This document shows positions 1 through 9,107 of a stretch of DNA of 55,347 bases, piece after piece. This DNA comes from Acetobacter persici JCM 25330. Its GTDB lineage: Bacteria; Pseudomonadota; Alphaproteobacteria; Acetobacterales; Acetobacteraceae. A program made the translations under genes and the position numbers. Positions within the stretch are counted from its first letter, which is position 1, and each line of letters starts with the position of its first letter. The stretch lies in assembly GCF_000613905.1 (NCBI RefSeq), contig NZ_BAJW01000016.1:1-55347 (forward strand), given 5' to 3'. The notes beneath the pieces were generated by a model that ran no database searches, had not been told where the DNA came from, and saw only the letters and a list, made by a program, of their open reading frames with translations.

Positions 1-66
1 CAAAAAGTCAGCACGGCAGCCCGCCTGTGGGATGCATCCGAACGCCTGACCGGCGTGGCCTGGTAG
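1..66 (+). CDS. C-terminal tail of a gene, probably a short-chain dehydrogenase (partial)
   Basis: Frame 1 is open from the first base to a TAG at 64-66 and encodes about 21 residues, including the stretch LWDASERLTG. This resembles the C-terminus of long short-chain dehydrogenases/reductases of the retinol or protochlorophyllide reductase type, which often end in LWExSExLTG. The cofactor-binding and catalytic parts lie outside the window, so the assignment rests on this short tail only. It ends 25 bp before the convergent nucleotidyltransferase gene. Confidence 0.4.
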   Translation, partial: QKVSTAARLWDASERLTGVAW

Positions 67-91
67 GACAACGACCGGCGGCAACAGACAC

Positions 92-649
92 TTATCCAGT
101 GACCAGCGTCAGGCGTGGCCAGATGCTGGTCCACCCTTTTGCCTGCATCCGTTTGTGGTAGTCCTGCATTCTGTTACGGGCAAAATGCGGCGTTGGCCGC
201 AAGACAAGATTCATCAAGTCGTCTGTGCCCAGAGGGGCCGCTATATAACACGCGTCGGTCATGCTGCGTTGGGCAGCGAGCGCTGTTGCTGTTTCAGGCC
301 AGTAACGCATGGCATCAATGCTGGATGAATAAGGCTGGTCGCCATTACGCTCATGCATGCGCGCCTGATTTTTCACTGACCAAGCAACATTGGGTTCTGC
401 TGCCCGAAGGAAAGCTTCATAGATTCTGTCTGTTTCAGGGTCCGGTCGTGCCGGGTCATACCAGATGACATCCACATCGCTGAGCAACTCAGATCCTGTC
501 CGACCATGTAAATGGTCCCAGACAGCATTCCGTATGAAGCCCGCGCCAATCCATGCATCCGGCAATCGCAGGTCACGCACCAGTTCTAGCAGACGCCAGC
601 GGAGTGGGTCTGCCTTAAGCAAGGCCGATATTTCGTGCAAAGCATCCAT
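92..649 (-). CDS. Nucleotidyltransferase family protein (COG3575 / NTP_transf_6-like)
   Basis: A 185-residue protein resembling the uncharacterised bacterial nucleotidyltransferase family COG3575. Visible features are a glycine-rich GAGFIRNAVWD segment near residues 35-45 and an acidic LSDVDVIWYD segment near residues 57-66. These correspond to the G(G/S) loop and the catalytic D-x-D of polymerase-beta-like nucleotidyltransferases. The C-terminal part carries the conserved APLGTDDLMNLVLRPTP segment. The length is normal for the family. The ATG at 649 has a GGAG about 11 bases upstream. The substrate is unknown. The gene is co-directional with the helicase upstream of it, 45 bp from the repaired helicase stop, so they may be co-transcribed. 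Confidence 0.75.
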   Translation of the reverse strand: MDALHEISALLKADPLRWRLLELVRDLRLPDAWIGAGFIRNAVWDHLHGRTGSELLSDVDVIWYDPARPDPETDRIYEAFLRAAEPNVAWSVKNQARMHERNGDQPYSSSIDAMRYWPETATALAAQRSMTDACYIAAPLGTDDLMNLVLRPTPHFARNRMQDYHKRMQAKGWTSIWPRLTLVTG

Positions 650-694
650 TGTGATGAAGGCTCCTTCGCGGCGACGTCACACGCGATACCTCTC

Positions 695-3071
695 TTAACC
701 CCGCCTGCGGGAACTCCCGCCCGGTGCGGCACTCCGGGTGCGGCTCTGCTGGCGCAGGACGTTTTCAATCCATTCATTCAGGCGGCGTGTGGTTTCCTCC
801 GCGTCCTCCCGATCCGGTAGAACTCGGGGAAGCGCAGAGCCAGCCAGCGCCATGCCACCAGACGCTTATGCCGCTTTTCCGCGCGTTCCAGCTCTTCCCG
901 GCTGGCGCGCTCACTGGGAGGCAGACGCCCGGTGCCCGGCGGCAGCACGCGGCGGCCTGCGGCATGATCCGCCGCCCAGCCAACCAGACGCTGGATGCCG
1001 TTATCCCGATCATCCACCGGGCACATGGCGTAGGACCAGCGGGTTGTCAGATCCAGCCCCTCCACCCCTTCCAGCGCTGAGGCAATGGCAAACGCCTGCT
1101 CCATATCCGCCAGACGGTAATTGGGATCATCCTTCCGCAACACCGCGCGATGAATACGCGAGAGAACGCCGTACAGGCTTTCTGACCCGATTTCCGCCGC
1201 AACAGCCTTGACGATATCCGCGTCCGGCTGAACGAAAGGCCGCAGATCTTCCGGAATTTCAGCATCCGCATCAAGCTGACGGCGGATAAAGGCCGGACTG
1301 CCCGCCCCTGCCAGAACAGACACGACGCCCACTTCATGCTTGCCGTAGCGCCCGGCCCGGCCGCCAATCTGCTTGACCTCCTGCACCGTGAGGTCCCGCG
1401 TCTGCTTGCCATCAAACTTTTTGAGTGCGGCAAACACCACGCGCTTGATGGACAGATTCAGCCCCATGCCAATGGCGTCTGTCGCGATCAGGATATCCGC
1501 CGCGCCGGAATTAAAACGCTGGGCTTCCGCCCGGCGGACCTCCGGGCTGAGCGCGCCATACACCACCGCCACGCGCCGCCCGTGCTGCATAAGGGCGGCC
1601 CGCAGGTCCAGCACCTCCCGGCGTGAAAAGGCAATCAGCGCGTCCCCGGCCTGAAGCTCCTGCAACCGCACCGGCTGGGACGCCGGTTTGAGCGGGCTTT
1701 TACGCTCCAGTGAGATTTCATCCAGCGGATCCCCGCACAGTTCGGCAATCCGCCGCACCATGGGAATACAGTCCGGCGCGCCCAGCACATACAGATGACG
1801 GGCCGGAGCCCCCATGATCGCCGCCGTCCATGCTGCTCCACGATCGGTATCAAACAGCATCTGTGCTTCATCAATTACCGCGACATCAACCGGATTATGG
1901 AACGGGCACATTTCCACTGTGGCCGCCAGATGGCGGCTGCCGGGCACGACAATACGCTCCTCCCGGTTGCCAGAGAAGCCTCAACTCCGCGCGAGGCCAG
2001 TGCTTCCTTAAATTCGTGCGCCAGCAGGCGGAGGGGAGCCAGCGCGAGGCCGCTTTCCGCCTGCGCCAGCGCATTCAGCGCCGTGTAGGATTTGCCGCTG
2101 TTGGTCGGGCCGGTGACAAGAGTAATCCGCCGGTTAAGCGCCCGTGCTGTACGGAAATGAGCAACATAGCGATCCAGCGCCGCCACGCGGGCAATGACGG
2201 AATTGGCCACCTTCCGGCCCATATCCGGAGCCTTGCCTCCTGCCCCGACAGCCGCTGGCACACCGCCATTCCGCCACTCCCCCAGCTTGCCGCGCAGGGC
2301 AATCAGTTCCGCCGGGTCAAACTCCCAGCGTTCCCGGTCCCCCGATTCGCGCACTTTTCGTGCGACAGGCAGGCGATTTTCCGCAATCCAGCGCAACGCT
2401 TCCTTATGGGAGCAGCGGAGCAGGCGCGGCACCTCCTGAAACGGCACCAGACTTTCTTCCCACGTGCGGAGGCGCGATTCTTCCTTCTCGCGCTTTTCCC
2501 GCGCCGTGCGCTCAATGGTGCTGGCAACCTTCTGGCGCTGTGCTTCCTCCCGCCGGGCAGTATCCAGAAACGGGTCCCCCTCCGGCAGGTCAAACGCCAG
2601 CGCAATGGCCATCAGCAGAAGGTCTGTCTGAGGCGGGGAGAGTACGCGCCCGGTATCTACCAGATCCGCCTGAACTGTCTCAAACACCGCGCGCGGGCTG
2701 GTCCCGTAAGACCGCAGCCGCACGCGGGAGACGGGGGCCAGAGCACGCTCCAGCGCTCTGTCATCCGCTTCCGGATCTTCTATCGTGCCAACCGCATCTT
2801 CAATTTCATCCCGTGAAACCCAGATCCGGCCACTGCGCCGCGTCAGGTCCACAAGGCGGGAGACGCGCTTCTTGCGCCGGGCAATGCACAGAATCTCGCG
2901 GTAGGTTGCATCCGGAATATCCCGCGCACCGGGTTCCAGCGCGCGGGCAATACGGCGCAGAACATCCTGCTCTTCCCGTGGCTCGATACTCAGCCCGGTG
3001 CGGGCGGAAACACGGGCAAAGGCCTCACGGGCGGGGGATGCGAAAGTCTCTGATGTCATAGCCGTATTCAT
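695..3071 (-). CDS. Suv3-like DEAD/DEAH-box RNA helicase, frame broken twice
   Basis: A large superfamily 2 helicase of the Suv3 (mitochondrial degradosome helicase) type. As read, it is split into an N-terminal part from ATG 3071 and a C-terminal part ending at 778. One extra G in the run at 1962-1964 joins them, giving ...LATG then EERIVV. One extra G at 808-810 extends the C-terminus to a TAA at 695, adding a plausible helical tail (RRLNEWIENVL). The repaired protein is about 790 residues. Walker A GPTNSGKS lies near residue 322, the Walker B-type DEAQM near 396, a TDAIGMGLNL segment follows, and motif VI is GGRAGRYG. The first 300 residues hold a helix-turn-helix-like segment (VPRLLRCSHKEALRWI). 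It probably unwinds RNA or RNA:DNA. A second Suv3-like gene lies at 16190-18787. Confidence 0.8.
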
Positions 3072-3357
3072 GCGGCATCCGGGCGGGCGGAACAATGGCT
3101 GAAACAGCAATAAAACCGCACCTGTGCACTGCCAGAAAGCGACGCGTGATGAATTTGCACTGGCGTCGCGCCGCCTTGCCCCTTAGAAACGCGCCACGAC
3201 CAGAAGCACGCCTCCGTGCCGTTCAAGAGTCCGCACCGGGACCACAGGCCGGCTACGGGGCATATCCTCTCGATCTGCTGCAAGCGGAGTATAAGCGGCC
3301 CATGTCTGAAACCATGTCTGAAACGTCAACCGGAACATTTCCGACATTCTGCCGAAA

Positions 3358-4215
3358 ATGACGGCCTCTGAAGTCCCGACAGGCCTTCTGCCGGTCGAAG
3401 GTCAGGACGGTGTGTGGCATCTTGCCCCCCCCACCAAGGAATACGGCAACCTGTATCCGGCCAAAGTGCTGACGGTGCATCACTGGACGGACCGCCTGTT
3501 CACCTTCACCACCACGCGTGACCCCGGCCTGCGGTTTGAAAACGGCCAGTTCGCCATGATCGGGATTGAGCTGGACGGCAAGCCGCTGCTGCGCGCCTAC
3601 TCCATTGCCTCCCCCAATTATGCGGATGAGATGGAATTCCTCTCCATTGCCGTGCCGGATGGCCCGCTGACCTCCCGCCTGCGCCACGTTAAAGTAGGGG
3701 ATACAGTGCTGATCGGCCGCAAGCCGACCGGCACGCTGCTGCTGGATAACCTGCGTCCGGGCCGGAACCTGTATTTCCTGTCCACAGGCACGGGTCTGGC
3801 TCCCTTCATGAGCCTGATCAAAGACCCGGACTGCTATGAGCGGTTCGAGCATGTGATCCTGAGCCACACCGTGCGTATTTCCGGTGAACTGGCTTATGCC
3901 AACCACATCCGCCATGAACTGCCGGAACATGAATTTCTGGGCGAGGATGTGTCCGGCAAGCTGCTGTACTACCCGGCTGTGACGCGTGAAGCCTTTGCCG
4001 TGACCGACCGCATCACCAAGCTGATCGAATCCGGCAAGATCTTTACGGACCTGAACATCCCGGAACTGGACCCCGAGCATGACCGCGTGATGATCTGCGG
4101 GTCACCGGAAATGCTGGCCGATACGGAAGCCCTGCTTCAGGCCCGCGGGTTTGATGAAGGCAATATGTCCAACCCCGGCTCGTACGTCGTGGAAAAGGCC
4201 TTTGCTGAACGCTGA
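3358..4215 (+). CDS. fpr: Ferredoxin--NADP+ reductase
   Basis: A 285-residue FAD flavoprotein that moves electrons between NADPH and ferredoxin or flavodoxin in the cytoplasm. Visible motifs are the FAD-binding RAYSIAS segment near residue 81, GTGLAPF (NADP pyrophosphate loop) near residue 144, ICGSPEM near 247, and a C-terminal VVEKAF tail of the bacterial subclass I type. A 7Fe ferredoxin gene (18955) is also in the window. The start is uncertain. ATG 3358 has no good ribosome site. An upstream ATG at 3302 (MSETMSETSTGTF...) runs in the neighbouring frame and stops just after 3358. One extra A in the run at 3355-3358 would fuse the two, so the true start may be 3302. Confidence 0.9.
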   Translation: MTASEVPTGLLPVEGQDGVWHLAPPTKEYGNLYPAKVLTVHHWTDRLFTFTTTRDPGLRFENGQFAMIGIELDGKPLLRAYSIASPNYADEMEFLSIAVPDGPLTSRLRHVKVGDTVLIGRKPTGTLLLDNLRPGRNLYFLSTGTGLAPFMSLIKDPDCYERFEHVILSHTVRISGELAYANHIRHELPEHEFLGEDVSGKLLYYPAVTREAFAVTDRITKLIESGKIFTDLNIPELDPEHDRVMICGSPEMLADTEALLQARGFDEGNMSNPGSYVVEKAFAER

Positions 4216-4282
4216 GGCTTTTTGCCCGCTGGCAGTCTCCGGGCTGCCAGCGCCCCAACACTGACCAAACGGAGGCTGCGCC

Positions 4283-5680
4283 ATGACGCATGATTTTGAT
4301 CTTCTTGTCATCGGAGCAGGCTCCGGCGGGGTGCGCTGCGCCCGTATTGCCGCAGGGCATGGCGCGCGCGTGGCCGTGGTGGAAAGCCGCCACTGGGGCG
4401 GCACCTGCGTCAATCTGGGCTGTGTGCCCAAAAAGCTGATGGTTCAGGCCAGCGAGTATGGTGATATGGTGGATGACAGCCACGCCTTTGGCTGGTCCTC
4501 CACCCGTGGCACGCATGACTGGGGCACCCTGATTGCCGCCAAAGACAAAGAAATTACGCGCCTGAACGGCATTTATGTCTCCATGCTGGAAAAGGCAGGT
4601 ATTACCCTGCTGACGGGCCATGCCCGCTTTGTGGACGCGCATACCGTGCGGGTTGAAGCCTCTCCGCTCGCCCCGGATGAAGCGCCGCGCACCATCACGG
4701 CAAAATATATCGTCATTGCCACCGGCTCCACGCCTGTCCGCCCGGATATTCCGGGCGCTGAGCTGGCCATTACGTCTGATGACGCCTTCCATCTGCCCGC
4801 CCGCCCGCAGCGCGTGGTACTTGTGGGCAGCGGCTATATCGGGCTGGAATTTGCCGGGATTTTTGCAGGTCTTGGGTCACAGGTTGACCTCGTCTACCGG
4901 CAGGACCGGCCCCTGCGCGGGTTTGATGAAGATATGCGCGCCGCCATGGCTGAGGCCATTACCGTGCGCGGCATTACCCAGCATCCGCACACCTCCCCCA
5001 AGCACATCACCAAAGAGGGTGAGGTCTATACCGTCACGCTGGATAACGGGCAGACGCTGGAAGCAGACTGCGTATTTTTTGCGACCGGCAGAAAACCCAA
5101 GATTGAAAAACTTGGGCTGGACCAGACCAGCATCGCAATCGGCAAACACGGGCAGATTACGGTGGATGCGGGTAGCCAGACGACGGAACCCGGCGTGTAT
5201 GCCATTGGGGACGTGACGGACCGCATCAACCTGACCCCCGTCGCCATTGCGGAAGGTCATAACCTTGCTGATCGCCTGTTCGGCAAGGAACCGCCGCGTG
5301 AGTGGGCGTTCGACACCACGCCAAAGGCCGTCTTCTTCTCGCCGCCGCTGGCCTCTGTCGGTCTTTCGGAAGAGGAAGCCGCGCAGCATGGCGTGGTGGA
5401 CATCTATTTCACCCGCTTTACCCCCATGCGCCACACGCTGAGTGGCCGCAAGGACCGCAAGACCGTCATGAAACTGGTTGTGCAGCAGAGCAGCCAGAAA
5501 GTCGTGGGCGCGCATATTCTGGGCGATGATGCTCCGGAAATGTTGCAGGGTGTTGCCGTGGCTGTCACGGCTGGTCTGACCAAGCAGGATTTTGACCGCA
5601 CCATTGGCATTCACCCTACCTCCGCCGAGGAACTGGTGACCCTGCGCACCCGCACGCGGGAAACACCCGCCGCATCCTGA
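4283..5680 (+). CDS. gor: Glutathione-disulfide reductase
   Basis: A 465-residue class I pyridine nucleotide-disulfide oxidoreductase that reduces oxidised glutathione with NADPH in the cytoplasm. It has an N-terminal FAD motif (VIGAGSGGVRCA), the redox-active disulfide in GGTCVNLGCVPKKL around residues 43-48, and a central NADPH-binding VGSGYIGLEFAG. The downstream YRQDRPLRGFD supplies arginines expected for NADPH over NADH. A second FAD motif is FATGRKP, followed by the C-terminal GIHPTSAEELV with the catalytic His-Glu pair. Length is typical. A clear CGGAGG lies just upstream of ATG 4283. Dihydrolipoamide dehydrogenase is the nearest alternative, but GGTCVNLGCVPKKL favours glutathione reductase. 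Confidence 0.92.
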   Translation: MTHDFDLLVIGAGSGGVRCARIAAGHGARVAVVESRHWGGTCVNLGCVPKKLMVQASEYGDMVDDSHAFGWSSTRGTHDWGTLIAAKDKEITRLNGIYVSMLEKAGITLLTGHARFVDAHTVRVEASPLAPDEAPRTITAKYIVIATGSTPVRPDIPGAELAITSDDAFHLPARPQRVVLVGSGYIGLEFAGIFAGLGSQVDLVYRQDRPLRGFDEDMRAAMAEAITVRGITQHPHTSPKHITKEGEVYTVTLDNGQTLEADCVFFATGRKPKIEKLGLDQTSIAIGKHGQITVDAGSQTTEPGVYAIGDVTDRINLTPVAIAEGHNLADRLFGKEPPREWAFDTTPKAVFFSPPLASVGLSEEEAAQHGVVDIYFTRFTPMRHTLSGRKDRKTVMKLVVQQSSQKVVGAHILGDDAPEMLQGVAVAVTAGLTKQDFDRTIGIHPTSAEELVTLRTRTRETPAAS

Positions 5681-5809
5681 GGGCGGCACGGGCTGCGCTC
5701 CGGCGCGGCCTCTCCCGCCTTCTGAGCCTTTCCGACTCATTTCTCCCGTTACCCCGCGCTCCCCCCCTCGCCTTTTCCTTTTGCCTTCCGCCAGAACAGG
5801 AAAAACGCC

Positions 5810-7204
5810 ATGTCCTCTTCCCCCACATCCTCTGGCCCGACACCGGGCAGCATTGCCGCTCAGGCCCGCGGGTCTTACGATCTGGTTCTGAAAGGCGGCA
5901 CCGTTGTGCTGCCAGACGCCACCGTGCAGACGGATGTGTATGTGCGGGACGGGCTGATTGCCGCCATTGGCGGACAGGCTGATGCCGGGCGCACAGTGGA
6001 CTGCACCGGCCTGACAATTCTGCCGGGCGTGATTGATACGCAGGTCCATTTCCGTGAACCGGGTGCCGAGGCTAATGAGGACCTCGAATCCGGAAGCCGC
6101 GCCGCTGTTCTGGGCGGCGTGACGGGCGTGTTTGAAATGCCCAACACGCGCCCGCCGACCTCCACGCCGGAAGCCGTGGCCTACAAACTCTCCCGCGCAA
6201 AACACCGTATGTGGTGTGATCACGCCTTTTACGTGGGGGCGACCGTGGACAACGCTGACCAGTGCGGTGAGCTGGAAAAGCTGCCGGGCACCGCAGGCAT
6301 CAAAGTCTTCATGGGGTCTTCCACCGGCAACCTGCTGATTTCAGAAGATGACATGCTGGAACGGGTTCTGCGGTCCGGCATGCGCCGTGTGGCCATTCAT
6401 GCGGAAGATGAAGCCCGCCTGAAAGAACGCATGGATTACCGCGTGGAGGGAGACCCCTCCTCCCACCCCGTCTGGCGGGATGATGAGACCGCCCTGCGCG
6501 CCACCACCCGCGCGCTGCATCTGGCCCGCAAAACCGGGCGGCGGGTGCATATCCTGCACATCACCACGCCTGCGGAGTTGGAACTGATTGCTGCAAACCG
6601 GGACATTGCCACCTGTGAGCTGACGCCGCAGCACCTGACGCTGGCCGGGGAAGAAGCCTACCCGCGTCTGGGCACACTGGCGCAGATGAACCCGCCCATC
6701 CGCTCCGGCGCGCACCGGGATGGCCTGTGGCACTGGGTCAGTCAGGGCATGCCGGACATTATCGGCTCCGACCACGCCCCCCATGCGCTCTCCGCCAAGG
6801 AAAAGCCCTACCCCGCCTCACCCTCCGGTATGCCTGGCGTGCAGACTCTGCTGCCGCTGATGCTGGACCATGTGGCCAATAATCGCCTCACCCTGCGCCG
6901 CCTTGTGGACATGACGTCCGCCGGGCCGCAGCGCCTGTTCGGGCTGGTGCGCAAGGGCCGTATTGCCGTGGGGTATGATGCGGATTTCTCCATTGTGGAC
7001 CTCAAGTCCCGCTGGACGATGGAACAGAGCTGGATGGCCTCCCGTTGTGGCTGGTCTCCCTTTGCAGGCCAGACCGTCACGGGGCGCCCGGTGGGCACCA
7101 TCATCCGTGGGAATCAGGTCATGTGGGAAGGCACGCTGGCGGACAAAGCCCTTGGCGAACCGCTCCGTTTTGACGCAACCGACAGACCGCAGGCTGCCCG
7201 CTGA
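5810..7204 (+). CDS. pyrC: Dihydroorotase
   Basis: A 464-residue amidohydrolase that cyclises carbamoyl-aspartate to dihydroorotate in pyrimidine synthesis. The metal-site region reads DTQVHFREPG, so the first His of the usual HxH is Gln. The other expected residues are present: the carbamylated Lys in GIKVFMGSSTG, His in VAIHAEDE, His in VHILHITTP, and Asp in IGSDHAPH. I recall the DTQVH form in other alphaproteobacterial dihydroorotases, so it is probably still this enzyme. There is a Ser/Thr/Pro-rich N-terminal extension of about 25 residues before the barrel. AGGA lies about 9 bases before ATG 5810. Only 3 bp separate its stop from the next gene, so the two are probably co-transcribed. 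Confidence 0.88.
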   Translation: MSSSPTSSGPTPGSIAAQARGSYDLVLKGGTVVLPDATVQTDVYVRDGLIAAIGGQADAGRTVDCTGLTILPGVIDTQVHFREPGAEANEDLESGSRAAVLGGVTGVFEMPNTRPPTSTPEAVAYKLSRAKHRMWCDHAFYVGATVDNADQCGELEKLPGTAGIKVFMGSSTGNLLISEDDMLERVLRSGMRRVAIHAEDEARLKERMDYRVEGDPSSHPVWRDDETALRATTRALHLARKTGRRVHILHITTPAELELIAANRDIATCELTPQHLTLAGEEAYPRLGTLAQMNPPIRSGAHRDGLWHWVSQGMPDIIGSDHAPHALSAKEKPYPASPSGMPGVQTLLPLMLDHVANNRLTLRRLVDMTSAGPQRLFGLVRKGRIAVGYDADFSIVDLKSRWTMEQSWMASRCGWSPFAGQTVTGRPVGTIIRGNQVMWEGTLADKALGEPLRFDATDRPQAAR

Positions 7205-7207
7205 AAC

Positions 7208-8494
7208 ATGACGACGACGCCTTCCAACAGCCTGAAAATTGGTCTTGATTTCGGCACCACCAACAGCGTGGTGGTGCTGGCCCACCCGGACGGACGCACA
7301 GAGACCGCCCGGTTTACCTTCCCGCACCACGGCGCGTCTGAGACCTGCCGCACCCTGCTCTGCTTCTGGCATGATGAAGAGGGTAGCCGCATGAAGCTGC
7401 ATGAAGGCATCGGGGCGGCAGCCGTGGATGCCTATCTGGAAGATCCTGCGGAAAGCCGCATGATCATGTCCATGAAGTCCTACCTCGCGCAGAAATCCTT
7501 CCGCGAGACACAGATTTTCAGCCGTCGCATGACGCTGGAAATGCTGATTGCCCGGTTCCTGACGCATCTGATGCAGGCCGTGAAGATTGACCCGGCCTCC
7601 GTGCAGGTCACGGTCGGCAGGCCTGTGCATTTTGCAGGAGACCGCGCGGATGATGCGCTGGGCGAGCAGCGCCTGCGGGACAGCTTTACCGCAGCAGGGT
7701 TCGCCCCGATTGGCATTGCGTGGGAGCCGGAAGCGGCAGGCTGGCGCTTTGCGCAGCGGCTGGAAAAACCCACCACCATTCTGGTAGGCGATTTTGGCGG
7801 CGGCACCAGTGACTTCTCGGTGCTGCGGTTTGACCCGGCCACGGGCCGCGCCACGCCGCTCGGGCATGCGGGCGTCGGGATTGCGGGGGATCAGTTTGAT
7901 TACCGCATTATCAACACCGTCATTGCTCCCCTGCTGGGGCGGGACAGCACGTACCGCATTATGGGCGGCCAGCCCTTACCGGTGCCCATTGAATGGTACG
8001 CAAGCCTTGGCCACTGGCACCGTCTGGCCCTGATGCGCACGCCGCAGACCCTGCGTGATATTGAAGACGTTATCCGCACCGCAGCCGAGCCGGAAAAACT
8101 CCGCGCCCTGCTTGATCTGGTGAATGACCAGCAGGGGCAGGCGCTCTACCGCGCTGTGGGGGCCGCCAAAAGCGCGCTTTCCTCCGCAGAAAGCACGGTG
8201 CTGACCTTCCAGCATAAACGGCTGAAGGTGGAGCGCACCATCACGAGGCAGGAGTTTGAAAGCTGGATTGCCCCGGACCTCGCCCAGTTTGCCGGTGCTG
8301 TGGACAAGGCGCTTGAAAATTCAAACCTTGCCGCGTCCGATATTGACCGCGTCTTTCTGACCGGCGGCACATCCTTTGTGCCTGCGGTGCGCAACCTGTT
8401 CATCAACCGTTTTGGGGAAGAGCGGGTAGATGCCGGAGGCGAGTTTGTCTCCGTAGCCGAAGGACTGGCTCTGATGTCAGGCCGCGCAGCCTGA
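7208..8494 (+). CDS. Hsp70-family ATPase, YegD-like
   Basis: A 428-residue protein with the actin/Hsp70 ATPase fold. The phosphate-1 loop GLDFGTTNSVV is at residues 12-22. The phosphate-2 segment VGDFGGGTSDFSVL is near 196, and the adenosine-binding LTGGTSFVPAVR is near 379. It stops where DnaK would begin its substrate-binding domain and has no lid, so it matches the short YegD-like Hsp70 relatives rather than DnaK. Its client or partner is unknown. It follows pyrC by 3 bp and is followed by a strong terminator at 8587-8628, so the pair probably forms the end of one transcript. Confidence 0.85.
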   Translation: MTTTPSNSLKIGLDFGTTNSVVVLAHPDGRTETARFTFPHHGASETCRTLLCFWHDEEGSRMKLHEGIGAAAVDAYLEDPAESRMIMSMKSYLAQKSFRETQIFSRRMTLEMLIARFLTHLMQAVKIDPASVQVTVGRPVHFAGDRADDALGEQRLRDSFTAAGFAPIGIAWEPEAAGWRFAQRLEKPTTILVGDFGGGTSDFSVLRFDPATGRATPLGHAGVGIAGDQFDYRIINTVIAPLLGRDSTYRIMGGQPLPVPIEWYASLGHWHRLALMRTPQTLRDIEDVIRTAAEPEKLRALLDLVNDQQGQALYRAVGAAKSALSSAESTVLTFQHKRLKVERTITRQEFESWIAPDLAQFAGAVDKALENSNLAASDIDRVFLTGGTSFVPAVRNLFINRFGEERVDAGGEFVSVAEGLALMSGRAA

Positions 8495-8586
8495 GCGCAC
8501 TTTTACAGGCCGGTCCTGAACGACGCACAGCATCGCGCCAAAGACTGCTGTTCTGCCACCTGATAAAGACGTGTCTGGTGTTTTAT

Positions 8587-8628
8587 AAAAAGGGCACAGG
8601 AAAAACATCCCGTGCCCTTTTTCTTTCT
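8587..8628. terminator. Bidirectional rho-independent terminator
   Basis: GGGCAC and GTGCCC form a stem with an A-run before it and a T-run after it. It sits between the convergent ends of the Hsp70-like gene (8494, plus) and the small membrane protein (8629, minus) and can serve both. Confidence 0.8.
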
Positions 8629-9093
8629 TTACGGAAAAGCAGACCGCTTAAAAACATGCATGTCCACCAGTGCACGTAAGGGCGCGAAGGCTTTGTCAGA
8701 AAAGCTTTCTGTGTGAACTTTGGAGCCATCCGGCGCTTCCACAAACACCGTATCATTCCAGTCCGCAGCGCTGATGCCGGTCCAGAGTGTTAGCGCTAGC
8801 ACATCCTTACCGCTGGCGTCTTTCAGCATAATGCGCGAATCGCCAGAAGAGGGCGGGGTGCGACCCAGCGGCCCCCAGCCTCCTTTATGCTCTTCCAGCC
8901 ATGTGTTGACGGTTTTCACTTCCTCAGCGCTCAGCACCCGCTTGTGCCGCATGGGGCCGACCTCAATCTCGCCACTGGCAACCTGAGGGAACTCCACGGG
9001 CTTGAAATTGGGCAGCGCCACCATCCAGATTAACGATGCCGTGCCGATGGTCAGCACCAGAAACCCGATCAGAAACGCGGTTTCCTTCCTCAT
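8629..9093 (-). CDS. Hypothetical membrane-anchored protein
   Basis: A 154-residue protein I do not recognise. Residues 5-28 form one hydrophobic segment (FLIGFLVLTIGTASLIWMVAL) after a short basic start (MRKE), so it is probably anchored with the rest outside the cytoplasm. The exported part is hydrophilic with no cysteines and contains GGWGPLGRTPPSSGD and a DxSGKDVLALTLW segment that could be beta-structured. It lies 15 bp downstream of the DegT aminotransferase gene on the same strand, so it is probably in that operon. A role in envelope sugar metabolism is only a guess from position. Confidence 0.7.
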   Translation of the reverse strand: MRKETAFLIGFLVLTIGTASLIWMVALPNFKPVEFPQVASGEIEVGPMRHKRVLSAEEVKTVNTWLEEHKGGWGPLGRTPPSSGDSRIMLKDASGKDVLALTLWTGISAADWNDTVFVEAPDGSKVHTESFSDKAFAPLRALVDMHVFKRSAFP

Positions 9094-9107
9094 TCCCCTA
9101 TCTCTCC

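Noticed and set aside
4877..6223. 448-residue open frame opposite gor and pyrC
   Set aside because: It spans two well-supported genes on the other strand and is a low-complexity GC-driven shadow.
6818..7867. 349-residue open frame opposite pyrC and the Hsp70-like gene
   Set aside because: Shadow frame over two intact genes.
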